Below, in pieces: positions 18,890 through 28,562 of a stretch of 64,000 nt of DNA. Positions within the stretch are counted from its first letter, which is position 1. Every line of letters begins with the position of its first letter. Position numbers and translations under genes: made by a program. The notes under the pieces were generated by a model. The model did not search any database. It was not told where the DNA came from and saw nothing but the letters and a program-made list of their open reading frames with translations. Source of the DNA: DASPSM01 sp963800135 (GTDB lineage: Bacteria; Planctomycetota; Planctomycetia; Planctomycetales; Planctomycetaceae); NCBI GenBank assembly GCA_963800135.1, contig CAWCZR010000002.1, positions 1 to 64,000 of the forward strand, given 5' to 3'.

Positions 18890-21800
18890 TCACGAACCGT
18901 TCAGCAGTCCCATTTCGGCTATAAACTTGTCCCAACGCGCTAATTCGTCGGCCGCCACGGTGTCTAACAAATCCGCTGAGCTGATTGTTCCTCCGACTGT
19001 GCTCGGAGTCGACTGCGAGGCGGGTGAGACGACGGTCGATTGATGCGACGCCGCCTGGATTGGCGGTCCGAAGCTCGCGTGACTTGTCCCAATTGTGACA
19101 CCGATGTTCGTCGAGACCGAAAGACCGTTCTTGGCGTCGGTGTATTTTATTCTGATCGTTCCAGAGCCGCTGAAGTCGGTCGTCGGCGTGAATCTCAGGC
19201 CGTTCAGCCCTGCGTTGAGACTGGTCAACGTCCCGCTGATCGTCATCGACGGAGAATTGTTCGCACCGGAAACAAATGCGATCCCCGTCGTCGACCCGAG
19301 TCTGAGGTTGCCGCTCGTCGCTGCCAGCACGACCTGTTCGATGTCGGTGCTGGCGTTGACGTCGGCAATCTTGATCGCCCTTTTGTAGAAGGTCAGCGTC
19401 CCGTCCTGGGGCACTGTGCTGGTCGTCGGAGCCGTCAAGGTCGGAGCGATCACGTTGACCCTAAGTGCCACGCTCGTCAAAGCGGAATGGCCGTTGGCAT
19501 CCGAGACCTGCATGGCCAACGAATCCGACCCTGAAAAACTCCTGGTCGGCGTATAGATCATTCCGCTCAGAGCCGCGTTCAGATTCGCGGCGGTCCCCAT
19601 CACGGTGAACGAAGCCGAGCCGTTGACGCCCGTGGTAAAGGTCAAGCCGGTGGTGGACGCCAGCGTGATCGTCCCGTGCAAGACCGACAGCGTGAGAGAA
19701 TTCGAGCTACTGCCAGCGGCGATGCCCTTAAAGCCGATGGCGTTGCCGTTGCTTGTCGAGAAGATGAGCGATCCGTTCTGGTCCAGCGTGCCCGAGGGGG
19801 GCGCAACAATCGCCGGCGCGCTGAGCGCGGTCACCGTGAAAACCACAGTCGTGGCGGCCGACAGACTGTGACCCCGGTGCGAATCCGAAAGGGACAAGGA
19901 ATCGGACGTGGGTTTGTCGGTCGGGCCATCGAGAGCCGCGTTCCGATTGGCGGCAGAGCCCGACACGGTGAACGACGCCGAGCTGTTGGTGTCCGTGGTG
20001 AAGCTCAAGCCGGTGGTCGATGCCAACGTCAGCATCCCGTGGGCGACAGACAGCGAATCGGTGCTGACGCCCGCGGCAGCATTGGTGAAACTGACGGCGT
20101 TGTTGTTGCCCGTCGAAAAAACCAGCGATCGATTTTCGCTCTTCGATCCCGTCGCGGGCGCGGTAATCGCCCCAGGACTGGCCGCCTTGACCGTCAGCGC
20201 GACGCTGCTCGAGTTCGAAACTCTGTCGGTCGGGTCGGGGACCAATACCCCAAGCGAGTCGGCGCCGGTGGAACCGGTGGTCGGAGCATGCGTCAGTCCG
20301 CTTAAGGCCGCGTTCAGATTGGCGATCGCGCCTGTCGCGGTGAACGAGGGGGAGCCGTTGGTGCCGGCCGTGAAGCTCGACCCGGTTGTGGGACCCGGAG
20401 TCAGCCTTCCGTGTGAAACCGACAGCGAAAGCGAGTCGGAGTTGCTACCCGCAACGGCGTCGATAACGGAAATTCCGCTGCCGTTGCCGCTCGAGAAAAC
20501 GAGCGAGATGTTCTCGGTCTCTGGCATCGTGCCCGGTGCACTGATTGTCGGAGCTGCCAGAGCGTTGACGGTCAGCGACGCGTTGGTCGAACTCGACAGC
20601 GTGTCTCCCGTGTAAGTGCCTACGTTGAGGGCCGAGTTCACACTGGCGGCTGAGCTCGACGCTGTGAAGGTGGCCGAGCCGTTGGTGCCCGCGGTAAAGC
20701 TCAAACCGTTCGCAGAGCCAAGAGCCATCGTCCCCAGCGAAACCGACTGCGAGAGCGAGTCGGCGCCGGCCGCAGAATCGGTGAAAGAAGGCGCGCTGCC
20801 GTCGCCACCCGAGAAGGCGAGCGACCCATTTCCGGTTGACGAGGGCGAGCCGGGTACGCTGATCGCCGTCGCGCTCAAAGCGGTGACCGTGATCGACACG
20901 CTGGTCGAAGCCGACAGGCTGTCGGTCGGATCGGAAACCGATGCAGTCAAGGAGTCGGCACCGGAGTAAAGAGTTGTCGGCTGATAGACGAGACCGTCCA
21001 GCGCGGAATCGAGGTTGGCTCCGGTCCCGCTCACCGTGAATGAAGAGGAACCATTGGTGCCGGACGTGAAACTCAATCCTGCGGTCGACGCGAGACTCAG
21101 CGTGCCCTGCGAAACAGAGAGTGTCAGCGAATCGGCGTTCGCGCCGGCCGCGGCATCCGTGATCGAAATCGCGTTACTGTTCCCGCTGGAGAACGTGAAA
21201 GAGCCATTCTCGCTGAGAGAGCCGCTTCCCGGAACAGAGATCGCCGGCGCGTTCAAAGCGGCAACCGTGATCGACACGCTGGTCGAAGCCGATAGCGTAC
21301 CACTAGGATCCGTGACCGAAACGGATAACGAATCGGAACCGGAATAAAGAGAAGTCGGCTGATAGGCCAATCCGTTCAAGGCCGCATTGAGATTGGTTAC
21401 GGTCCCGCTCACCGTGAACGAAGAGGAACCATTGGCGCCGGACGTGAAACTCAATCCTGTGGTCGACGCGACAGTCAACGTGCCCTGCGAAACGGAGAGT
21501 GTCAGCGAATCGGCGTTTGTGCCGACCGCCGCCGCATCCGTGATCGAAATCGCGTTACTGTTAGCGGTCGAGAAGCTGAGCGAGCTGTTCTCGTTCACGC
21601 TTCCTGTCGGAGGCGCGCTCGCGCTTGGGGGCGAATTCGCCCCGAAACCGGCAAGGATGGAAACCGTTGGCGTCACGCCGGGGGTGACCGCAGGCGTGAT
21701 GGCGCTGCTCTGACCGCCTCCGGAGCCCACGGCCCCATTGAAGCCGATCGCCTGCGCGGAGGTGCCCAAGACGGTCGCGGACAGTAGTTGTCGAGACTCC

Positions 21801-21931
21801 AAAGCTTCGACGCCCAGACCGCTGCAGATCGCCTGTTGGACGAACCAGGCTTCGCGACGATTTCGCCGCCGCTTAGCTACGGACCTGGTGCTCGGTTTGC
21901 GAGTGAACGACAGCCACCTACGAAAAAACAT
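18890..21931 (-). CDS. Large LEPR-XLL-like surface protein with seven cadherin/Ig-like repeats
   Basis: About 1013 residues, very rich in Ser, Thr, Ala and Gly. The basic N-terminus (FFRRWLSF, KRRRNRREAW) leads to ALESRQLLSA, a variant of the LEPR-XLL motif of planctomycete exported proteins. Seven repeats of about 105-125 residues follow, each with a LSFS-GN-NAISITDAAAG, SQGTLTLASTTGLSFTSGTNGS and SVSITVxAL pattern. Repeats 3 and 5 are internally shortened, and repeats 6-7 are the most diverged. The C-terminus (ADELARWDKFIAEMGL) is non-repetitive. ATG 21931 is preferred; a TTG at 22042 would add 37 atypical residues. Likely a secreted or cell-surface adhesion or structural protein. Confidence 0.8.
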   Translation of the reverse strand: MFFRRWLSFTRKPSTRSVAKRRRNRREAWFVQQAICSGLGVEALESRQLLSATVLGTSAQAIGFNGAVGSGGGQSSAITPAVTPGVTPTVSILAGFGANSPPSASAPPTGSVNENSSLSFSTANSNAISITDAAAVGTNADSLTLSVSQGTLTVASTTGLSFTSGANGSSSFTVSGTVTNLNAALNGLAYQPTSLYSGSDSLSVSVTDPSGTLSASTSVSITVAALNAPAISVPGSGSLSENGSFTFSSGNSNAISITDAAAGANADSLTLSVSQGTLSLASTAGLSFTSGTNGSSSFTVSGTGANLDSALDGLVYQPTTLYSGADSLTASVSDPTDSLSASTSVSITVTALSATAISVPGSPSSTGNGSLAFSGGDGSAPSFTDSAAGADSLSQSVSLGTMALGSANGLSFTAGTNGSATFTASSSAASVNSALNVGTYTGDTLSSSTNASLTVNALAAPTISAPGTMPETENISLVFSSGNGSGISVIDAVAGSNSDSLSLSVSHGRLTPGPTTGSSFTAGTNGSPSFTATGAIANLNAALSGLTHAPTTGSTGADSLGVLVPDPTDRVSNSSSVALTVKAASPGAITAPATGSKSENRSLVFSTGNNNAVSFTNAAAGVSTDSLSVAHGMLTLASTTGLSFTTDTNSSASFTVSGSAANRNAALDGPTDKPTSDSLSLSDSHRGHSLSAATTVVFTVTALSAPAIVAPPSGTLDQNGSLIFSTSNGNAIGFKGIAAGSSSNSLTLSVLHGTITLASTTGLTFTTGVNGSASFTVMGTAANLNAALSGMIYTPTRSFSGSDSLAMQVSDANGHSALTSVALRVNVIAPTLTAPTTSTVPQDGTLTFYKRAIKIADVNASTDIEQVVLAATSGNLRLGSTTGIAFVSGANNSPSMTISGTLTSLNAGLNGLRFTPTTDFSGSGTIRIKYTDAKNGLSVSTNIGVTIGTSHASFGPPIQAASHQSTVVSPASQSTPSTVGGTISSADLLDTVAADELARWDKFIAEMGLLNGS

Positions 21932-22158
21932 CCTTGTACGAATCAACAACCTTGTACCCCTGCGTTGCGCGAAATTCGGTCGCGAAACAAGCAAAGGCAG
22001 CCCGATGGTGCCCGTCTGAGGCACCCATTTGCTCGACGCCAAAGTTTAAGCGCTGGTGACAGCTCCCGGCTAGTCCGACAAGCGCCATTAACTAGAAACT
22101 CGGACGTTGAACTAAGCCGCTACGCGGCAGAGCTGGAGGTGTAGGAGGTGGTTGCCTG

Positions 22159-22181
22159 GCCCGTTTTGGCCGGGCTTTTTT
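22159..22181 (+). terminator. Intrinsic terminator-like hairpin upstream of the recombinase
   Basis: GCCCG (22159-22163) pairs with CGGGC (22171-22175) and is followed by six T residues. Placed near the left end of the IS91-like element, it would block read-through from outside into the element's genes. Confidence 0.5.
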
Positions 22182-22272
22182 GATGCGCAGAGGGTGCAGC
22201 GGCGTCTTGCGAGGGGAAAGTGGAAGGTGGTGTTGATCTTCCTCGTTTCCCCTTTTGCAAGGAGCTGCCGAC

Positions 22273-23131
22273 ATGACTCCCCTGCGCAACAAGATGATCC
22301 GCGAACTCGAACTGCATCGCAAGGCCCCTGGTACCATCAAGCAGTACGTCTCCGCCGTGGCCGAGTTGGCCCGGCACTACCGGCGGTCGCCCGATTCGAT
22401 CTCGATCGAAGAGGTGCGTGATTTTATCCACCATCTGATCACCCAGCGCAAGGTCGCCTTCAGCACCTGCAACACGAGGCTGGCGGGGATCCGCTTCTTT
22501 TTCCAACAGGTCCTTCGCCGAGACGATTTTCCCCTGCGCGTCCCGGCGAAGCGTTCGGGTCGGCTGCCCGAACCGCTCAGTCGCAGTGAGATTGCCGGGT
22601 TGTTCGAGGCCACGACGAACACCAAGCACCGCGTGCTGCTGATGACCACGTATGGCGGCGGGTTGCGTGTGGCGGAATTGGTGCATCTGAGACCGCAAGA
22701 ACATTCACTCCGAGCGGATGCTGATGCGTGTGAATCAAGGCAAGGGGCACAAGGATCGCTACACGCTGCTCTCGCCTCGGCTGCTTGAGGAACTACGCGC
22801 CTATTGGCGCGAGTATCGGCCGCAGGAGTGGCTGTTTCCAAACGCGAACGGCAGCGGTCCCTTGCCAACGGATACCGCCCAGAAGCTGTTCTACCGGGCC
22901 AAGGAACGGGCGCGCATCCGGCATGGGCACGGCATCCATTCGTTGCGGCATTCTTTTGCGACGCATTTGATGGAAGCCGGCGTGGATCTGCCGACCATCC
23001 AGCGATTGATGGGGCACAACCGTCTGAGCACGACAGCCCAGTATTTGCACGTCACGAGCAAGCACCTGGGACAAATCCACAGCCCGCTTGAACTGCTCCG
23101 TCTGCCAGAGCCTGCGGACGCCGGGGTCTAG
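22273..23131 (+). CDS. Tyrosine recombinase/integrase of the IS91-like element, one frameshift
   Basis: Site-specific recombinase of about 285 residues. The N-terminal SAM-like core-binding domain (KMIRELELHRKAPGTIKQYV) is followed by the catalytic domain, with the first Arg in YGGGLRVAELVHLR, Lys in GKGHKDRYTLLS, HSLRHSFATHL (His-x-x-Arg), GHNRLSTTAQYLHV (His and nucleophile Tyr). One extra base near 22699 shifts the frame between the first Arg and the Lys motif. ATG 22273 has AAGGAG 8 bases upstream; an upstream TTG at 22255 is less likely. It ends 5 bp before the transposase gene. Such integrases accompany some IS91-family elements, where their role is unsettled. Confidence 0.87.
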
Positions 23132-23136
23132 TCGCC

Positions 23137-24390
23137 ATGCCAAACGCCGTGCAAGCCTGCACGGCACCGGCAGAGACACCTGGCTGCGAACTGGCCGACA
23201 TTTTTCTGCGCTACGGCGAGGCATATGAGCAGACCCATCGCCTGACCGCCGCGCAGCGTAAAGTTGCCTGGGCGATCATCCGTTGCCGTACGGCCGCCTT
23301 GGGCGGCCATCGAGAATGGTGCGCGGCTTGCGGTTTCGAGCGCTACGCGTACCACAGTTGCCGCAACCGGCATTGCCCCAAGTGCCAGACGACGGCCACG
23401 GCCGCGTGGGTGGCGGCCCGCAGACAAGAGCTCCTGCCGGTGCCCTATTTTCACAACGTGTTCACGCTGCCGCATGAGCTGAACGGATTGATCCTGTACA
23501 GCCAGCGCAACCAACGCGCCCTGCTCAAGCTATTGTTTGACGCGGCGGCTCAAACGCTCTTGGAGTTTGGCCGCCAAGAGTTGAGCGGCAAAGTCGGTTT
23601 CACGCTCGTGCTGCACACGTGGGACCAGCAACTGCGGGCTCACTTCCATGTGCATGGCCTGATCGCCTCCGGCGCTCTGGCCGATAATGGCTCACGGTGG
23701 ATCGCTGGCGGCCGTAAGTTCCTCTTTCCCGTGCGTGGGCTCAGCAAGATGTTTCGCGCGAAATATCTGGACGGCCTGGCGGCGTTGCTGGCGCGGGGCC
23801 AGTTGGACATCCCCCCGCAACTGGCCGAACTGGCCAATGCACCGTCGCGCGACCGGCGCTTGCGACAGTGGAAGAAGAAGGACTGGGTGGTCTATTCGCA
23901 AGCCCCGTTTGCCGGGCCGCGCAAGTTGCTGGATTATCTCGCACGTTATACGCATCGTGTGGCCATCAGCAATCACCGCCTGCTCGATTGCCAGGGCGGC
24001 CAAGTCCGCTACCACTACCGGGATCGCCGCGATGGCGACCGGCTGAAGACCGACGTCCTTTCTGCCGAGGAATTCCTCCGCCGGTTCCTGCAACACGTGC
24101 TTCCGGACCACTTCCCGCGCATTCGGCATTACGGCTTGTTGGCCAATTGCGTGAAGGGGCAGCAACTGGCCCAGTGCCGCCAGCTGCTCGGCACACGACC
24201 GCCCACGGGTGACGACCAACCCCACTCGGCCGCCGACTGGATGCGCGTCCTGCTGGACATCGACATCACGCGCTGTCCCTGTTGCGGGGCCACGTTGTAT
24301 CGGCAGGAACTCCAGCCATCGGTTCCGTCGCTGGCCGAGCCCTGCCTTCCGCTCCGCGCAGGCAACTTCCGCCTTTGGGACACTTCTTAA
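23137..24390 (+). CDS. IS91-family transposase (HUH/Y1-type rolling-circle)
   Basis: Intact 417-residue transposase. It has an N-terminal zinc-finger region (CAACGFERYAYHSCRNRHCPKC: paired CxxC and CxxxxCPxC cysteines), the HUH-like metal-binding AHFHVHGL (about residue 170) and YLARYTHRVAIS (about 265), which carries the tyrosine expected to nick and covalently hold single-stranded DNA. A second cysteine pair (CPCCGATLY) lies near the C-terminus. The length and arrangement match IS91/ISCR-like transposases, which mobilise adjacent DNA by one-ended rolling-circle transposition. Confidence 0.92.
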   Translation: MPNAVQACTAPAETPGCELADIFLRYGEAYEQTHRLTAAQRKVAWAIIRCRTAALGGHREWCAACGFERYAYHSCRNRHCPKCQTTATAAWVAARRQELLPVPYFHNVFTLPHELNGLILYSQRNQRALLKLLFDAAAQTLLEFGRQELSGKVGFTLVLHTWDQQLRAHFHVHGLIASGALADNGSRWIAGGRKFLFPVRGLSKMFRAKYLDGLAALLARGQLDIPPQLAELANAPSRDRRLRQWKKKDWVVYSQAPFAGPRKLLDYLARYTHRVAISNHRLLDCQGGQVRYHYRDRRDGDRLKTDVLSAEEFLRRFLQHVLPDHFPRIRHYGLLANCVKGQQLAQCRQLLGTRPPTGDDQPHSAADWMRVLLDIDITRCPCCGATLYRQELQPSVPSLAEPCLPLRAGNFRLWDTS

Positions 24391-24798
24391 ACCGAGACCC
24401 AGCGATGATCCTGAATGTTCTTCTGATCGCCAGAATTGCCAGCCACCGGTTGCGACTGCGAAGGCACTGCGCAGGCCTGGCCATCCGCTGCTCTACGAAG
24501 GCTCCCTCGAGCTCCAGCTCTCCAAACCAGCGACCGTCACCTCACCCCGACCGTCTCCGTCACCCCCGGTCCATCCGCCGCCACGCACTCAACCCATCTC
24601 CCCGTCTGATTCAATCCCCAAGAGAACAACGCCTTCAACGTCCGTGGCGCTCCGCGGCTCAGTTCAACGGCGTCTTATCGGTCATCGCTCCGCGACGACG
24701 CGATAAGACGCTACTTGTTTGCAGGGATCAACCAAAAATGGACCGTTTTCTCGGAAGCGGGCCGGCCACTGGGATGCGTCGGCGCCTTGCGCCGCGGC
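24391..24798. other. Gene-free right flank of the IS91-like element
   Basis: About 408 bases without a supported gene. It contains a pyrimidine-rich stretch (24530-24620) and the stem-loop at 24670-24711 (arms GCGTCTTATCG and CGATAAGACGC, 20-nt loop) that may mark the element's terminus. Confidence 0.5.
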
Positions 24799-26117
24799 TT
24801 AAAGGTTCTCGACTGCTTCCGCGTCCAGCTCGCGGTCGACTTCTTCGTCGCGGCGGACCACCTGCCCCGGGTCGAGGCTTAAACGCCTGAGCTCGGGTGC
24901 CGCTCCGGAGGCGATCGCCACCACGAGCAGAGTCAGAATGCCTCCCGCCCAGACCGAGCGGACCGTGCCCAGCCAGGCCGCCGTTAGGCCGCTCTCGAAG
25001 GCGCCCAGTTCGTTCGACGAGCCGATGAAGATCATGCTCACCGAGGCGATTCGGCCCCGCAGTCGATCGGGCGAGAAGAGGCGAATGATCGCCCGGCGGA
25101 TCACGACGCTGACGCCGTCGAAAACGCCGCTAAAGGCGAGCGCCACGAGCGACAGCCAAAACGAGCGCGAGAAGGCAAAGACGATCATCGACACGCCAAA
25201 TCCGGCGACGGCCAGAATCAAATTGCGGCCGGCGTGACGCACCGGCGGATGGCGGCTGGCCACCAGCGTGGTAACGAGCGCTCCGGCCGTCGGGGCCGCG
25301 TTCAGCATCCCCAGGCCGCTGGGACCAACGTTGAGAATGTCGCGGGCGAAAATCGGCAAGAGCGCGATGGCCCCGCCAAAGAGCACCGCGAACAAGTCGA
25401 GCGACATCGAGCCCAACAGTACCTGGTCGGAAAGCACGTAGCGCACCCCCTCCGACACGCTCTGCCAGACCGATTCTCCCTCGGGCGCCGGCGGCCGCGG
25501 CCGGCGGGCGATCCGCGTGATGTTCACCCAGCCCAGCGCGTAGAGGATGCCAATCCCCAGATAGGTCTTGGCCGGCCCCAGTTGTTGATAGGCAAAGCCA
25601 CCGGTGAGTGGTCCGATCACGGCGGCCGTCGTCCAACAGCTGGCCATCAGCGTGGACGAATTGACCAGAACCTCCCACGGCACGACCTGCGCTTCGAGGG
25701 CCGACGCAGCCGGCTCGGCAAACCCGCGGGCGATGCCGGCGATGAAGACGACGCTGTAAAGCAGCGTCAACTTGAGTCCGCCCACGTCGCTCGCGCCCAA
25801 GAGCGAAAGCGCCCCGCGCAGAAGATCAGCGCTCCCAGCGTGATTCGCAGAATCGAGCGGCGGTCGTGCCGGTCGGCGATGTGCCCGCCGTAAAGCGCGA
25901 GCGAAAGCGAAGGAATCGCTTCGACCAGTCCCAAGAGGCCCAGCGCCAGCGGATTGCCCGTCAGCTCGTAGACTTCGTAGCCCAGCACGACGGCGAGCGC
26001 GCGGCTTGCCAGCGTCGAACAAAAGGCGGCCGCGAACAGGCTGCGAAAGTCGGCCCAGCGGAACGGGGCCCAGGCACCGGTTTCACTCACAGTCCAGGAT
26101 CCCAGGTCCGCGGTCAA
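24799..26117 (-). CDS. MFS transporter, one frameshift
   Basis: Predicted 12-helix major facilitator superfamily permease of about 440 residues. Hydrophobic helices are evident throughout; the conserved cytoplasmic loop 2-3 is GGHIADRHDRRSIL (variant of GxxxDRxGRR), and the second half has the equivalent FSPDRLRGRIASV. Similarity of layout to the EntS/MFS_3 drug and siderophore exporters is likely, but the substrate is unknown. A base is missing in a G-run near 25813 (minus-strand GCGGGGCGC): the first 110 residues and the remainder are in different frames. The start is uncertain: TTG 26117 gives the longest form and GTG 26090 is an alternative. Confidence 0.85.
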
Positions 26118-26219
26118 TCGTCAGAAGCAGTCGAACGCCAGAAGCAGAATGATAGTGGCTGGCGACGACTTCGGCCTGTCTCCTGTCGAACTGGGGGCGC
26201 GGGACATTTGGACTTTCGT

Positions 26220-27260
26220 TCACGGGTCGAGCGCCTGCCCGCGCAACGTCTCCGGCCCATTCACCGGATTGACGCGGCCTGGAGCTGCCTGCGTGAACTC
26301 GACGACGAATCCCGTCTGGGCCTGGGATTCGCCTGGGGGGAAGTCGGTGGTCACGATCTGCGCGCCGCTGTCGAAGGCCGCCTTTCGTCGGACCAGCGGT
26401 CGTGGCCCCTTCGTCCGGAGGCCCGAGTCGGCCCGCGTGCGGATGAAATAGCCAGCCTTCACCAGCCGCGGAATGTTCGCGTCCCGCGGGTCGTCCATTA
26501 CCAGCGTGGCGGCATCGTCGCGGCTCTCGTCGGAGCGCACGAACATCACCCGCCCTTTGAGCGAAGGATGATCGTGTATGTAGAGATCTCGCTCCTTACG
26601 TTCGTCATGCAAAATGTAGAACACCTTGCCCCGGGCCGATTCGAGCGTCGGCCAGCCCAAGTTTTGCACGGCATCCCGCAGCGTGGCCGCGCGGCCGCGC
26701 ACGTCGTCGGGCGTAATGGTGCGGTCGCGGGGAAAGACCGAGAGCAACAGCCGGTCGAGCTGGTCGAGGGCGGCGGCGTCCGGAATCTTCACCTTCGGGT
26801 CCAGCATCGGCCCTTCCTGCTTGAGCTCGAAGAGAATCGAAATCGGCAAGTGCCGCGAGTGCGCGTCCGACCACTTGCGCACCGTTTCGAGCCCTTCCTT
26901 GAGCGTGCGGCACGTCGATCCCTCGTCGAGCAGGGCCACGTGAAAGACCTGAAACTCCCCGTTGCGGTACTGCAAATCGAGCTCGAAGCTGCGGACACCA
27001 CGCTCGAGCTGCACGTCGAGCGGCGCGTGGCTGTAGCTCCAGTCCGGGAAATTCTTGTTTGGCTTTTTCGGGTCGCGAACGTGATAGCTGTTGTGCGTGC
27101 CGAGGAATTGCAGCTGGTTGATCCGCAGCTGCTCGACGGCCGCCGGTTCACCGGCCGGCAGCTGCGGCCTTCCCGCCACGGCGGCAGCCATCATCACGAC
27201 CAACGTCGCGAACGCTCGGCTCGCCGCTCTCCCCGTTTTCATCTGCATTGTTCGGCCCAT
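26220..27260 (-). CDS. Secreted Ca2+-dependent phosphoinositide-specific phospholipase C family protein
   Basis: 346-residue predicted exported protein (hydrophobic leader about residues 13-30). Family landmarks are LGTHNSYH (catalytic histidine region, about residue 54), LERGVRSFELDL (metal-binding Glu/Asp, about 85), the second histidine in FQVFHV (about 105) and VTTDFPPG near the end. This matches the bacterial PI-PLC-C1-like group, which cleaves phosphodiester-linked lipid head groups. The true substrate in a bacterium is uncertain and could be a glycerophosphodiester. The gene stands alone, 102 bp downstream of the MFS gene start. The start could also be one of two ATGs within the next 7 codons. 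Confidence 0.8.
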   Translation of the reverse strand: MGRTMQMKTGRAASRAFATLVVMMAAAVAGRPQLPAGEPAAVEQLRINQLQFLGTHNSYHVRDPKKPNKNFPDWSYSHAPLDVQLERGVRSFELDLQYRNGEFQVFHVALLDEGSTCRTLKEGLETVRKWSDAHSRHLPISILFELKQEGPMLDPKVKIPDAAALDQLDRLLLSVFPRDRTITPDDVRGRAATLRDAVQNLGWPTLESARGKVFYILHDERKERDLYIHDHPSLKGRVMFVRSDESRDDAATLVMDDPRDANIPRLVKAGYFIRTRADSGLRTKGPRPLVRRKAAFDSGAQIVTTDFPPGESQAQTGFVVEFTQAAPGRVNPVNGPETLRGQALDP

Positions 27261-27338
27261 CGCGTCAGGTGTTACGTCATGAGTTCGAGGTTCGCCCGTC
27301 AGCTCCGCGTCGCCCGCAAAGACTCTGCCTCCGTTGCC

Positions 27339-27830
27339 TCAACTTGCGTCATGCGTCTCGAGGCTGCGCGCGGCAACCGCCGGCCGCTCGCGCCAAATGC
27401 CGGCCCACCAAAGCGTCACTCCCGCCAGCAATGTCTCGAGCACGGGCACGTCGACGAGCGTCGCCAGCACGAACAAATAGCGCTGTCCGGCAAACCGGTG
27501 GAGTGACTTGTCGACGGCCGGCCACCAGGTCAGCGCTTGCCACACTGCGACGCTCACCAGGCCGACGCCAGCCAGGGCGACGAGCGTCGCTCCGACTCGC
27601 CAAACGGCCCGCGGCCCCAGCCGCCGCGCGGCGAAGATCGTCGCCGGCGCAAAGAGCACGAGCCAAAATCCGTGACAGGCCAAGAGTGCCGGCAGCGGCG
27701 CTCCGCAGCCCCAGGGACCGCAAACGCTGTGCTCGCCGAAGAACCGGTCCGGCAGATATTGGAGCGACAACACGCCCAACAACCCGCCCGCCCAAGCGGT
27801 CGCCGCAACACAGATCATGATCGGCTTCAT
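27339..27830 (-). CDS. Hypothetical membrane protein
   Basis: 163-residue protein with about four hydrophobic segments (residues 5-25, 48-68, 80-100, 125-145). Cysteines cluster in HSVCGPWGCGAPLPALLACHGFW, which suggests a disulfide or metal site facing outside. I do not recognise a family. It ends 78 bp from the phospholipase gene start on the same strand and may share its transcript. Confidence 0.6.
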   Translation of the reverse strand: MKPIMICVAATAWAGGLLGVLSLQYLPDRFFGEHSVCGPWGCGAPLPALLACHGFWLVLFAPATIFAARRLGPRAVWRVGATLVALAGVGLVSVAVWQALTWWPAVDKSLHRFAGQRYLFVLATLVDVPVLETLLAGVTLWWAGIWRERPAVAARSLETHDAS

Positions 27831-28151
27831 GGCAGTGCCGTCCTAAACGCGGTGCCCTCGGACGTCGAGAACCCGATTGTGTGCGGCCAAATCGCCTCGT
27901 ATGTCGGCCCGTTGATTGGTGACGATGCGAAAAGGCAACGCGACGGCCAATTTTACCGCATGCGCGTGCCGACATTCGAGCCTGGGATCGTCTGCACTTG
28001 GACTCCGATTTGCAACTCGTCCCCCCGCGGCCGGCCCACGGGCGAAGAATCGCGATCTATACTTTTGCACGGCGCGTAGTGCACGGGCCAATCGGGTCCA
28101 ATGTTGGCACCGCCTGTTGCAGCAAAAGAAGCCTCCACGAGGAGCCGAGCG
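27831..28151. other. Intergenic region, no supported gene
   Basis: 321 bases between divergent genes. I see no repeat, RNA gene or clear promoter here. Confidence 0.35.
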
Positions 28152-28511
28152 ATGTCCGCCTCGAATCAAATGACCGGCTCGAATCAAATGGCCCAGGCAG
28201 ATCGGCGCGCCGACAGAACCAACACGATTGTGGGAATGGTCGTCGGCTGCGTGCTACTGGGGGTCGTCGGATTCCTGCTGCTGCAAAACACGGCGAGCGT
28301 CAAGCTGCCGGACAACAACCAGGCCTGGGCCAGCGCCTGGAAGAAAAAGCTCTCCAAGAATTGGGAGATGCCCAAGGCCGAGGGGGCAATCGATTGGTCC
28401 GACCCGAAGAACGACCCGAACAAGCTCGGCGAGCAACCCTGGGCGAAGGAAAACCCGATCTTTCAGCAGGTCCGAGAGCAACAAGGCCGCAATAATTTCA
28501 CCGGCCGCTAG
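28152..28511 (+). CDS. Hypothetical membrane-anchored protein
   Basis: 119-residue protein with one transmembrane helix (TIVGMVVGCVLLGVVGFLLL, about residues 24-44) and a hydrophilic, Trp/Asp/Asn-rich tail (WASAWKKKLSKNWEMP, DWSDPKNDPNKLG). ATG 28152 is chosen over the in-frame ATG 28101 because AGGAG lies 8 bases upstream of it. No known domain is seen. The tail probably faces the periplasm. Confidence 0.6.
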   Translation: MSASNQMTGSNQMAQADRRADRTNTIVGMVVGCVLLGVVGFLLLQNTASVKLPDNNQAWASAWKKKLSKNWEMPKAEGAIDWSDPKNDPNKLGEQPWAKENPIFQQVREQQGRNNFTGR

Positions 28512-28562
28512 ACGCCCGCGCGCGATCGATCAATCGCTCGTCCCCTCCCGGGCGGACGGCGT

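Larger units (their letters stand above)
22106..24720 (+). mobile_element. IS91-like rolling-circle element with accessory tyrosine recombinase
   Basis: Two same-strand genes (tyrosine recombinase, then IS91 transposase, 5 bp apart) make up the cargo. Possible ends are GTTGAACT at 22106-22113 and its inverse AGTTCAAC at 24661-24668. A small hairpin (GCCGC-TAC-GCGGC, 22116-22128) lies inside the left end and an 11-bp stem-loop at 24670-24711 beside the right. IS91 elements have short subterminal repeats and palindromes of this kind. The exact boundaries are inferred, not proven. Confidence 0.5.

Noticed and set aside
18890..21931. Plus-strand open frames with apparent 110-residue repeats
   Set aside because: They mirror the repeats of the minus-strand LEPR-XLL-like gene; no independent gene features.
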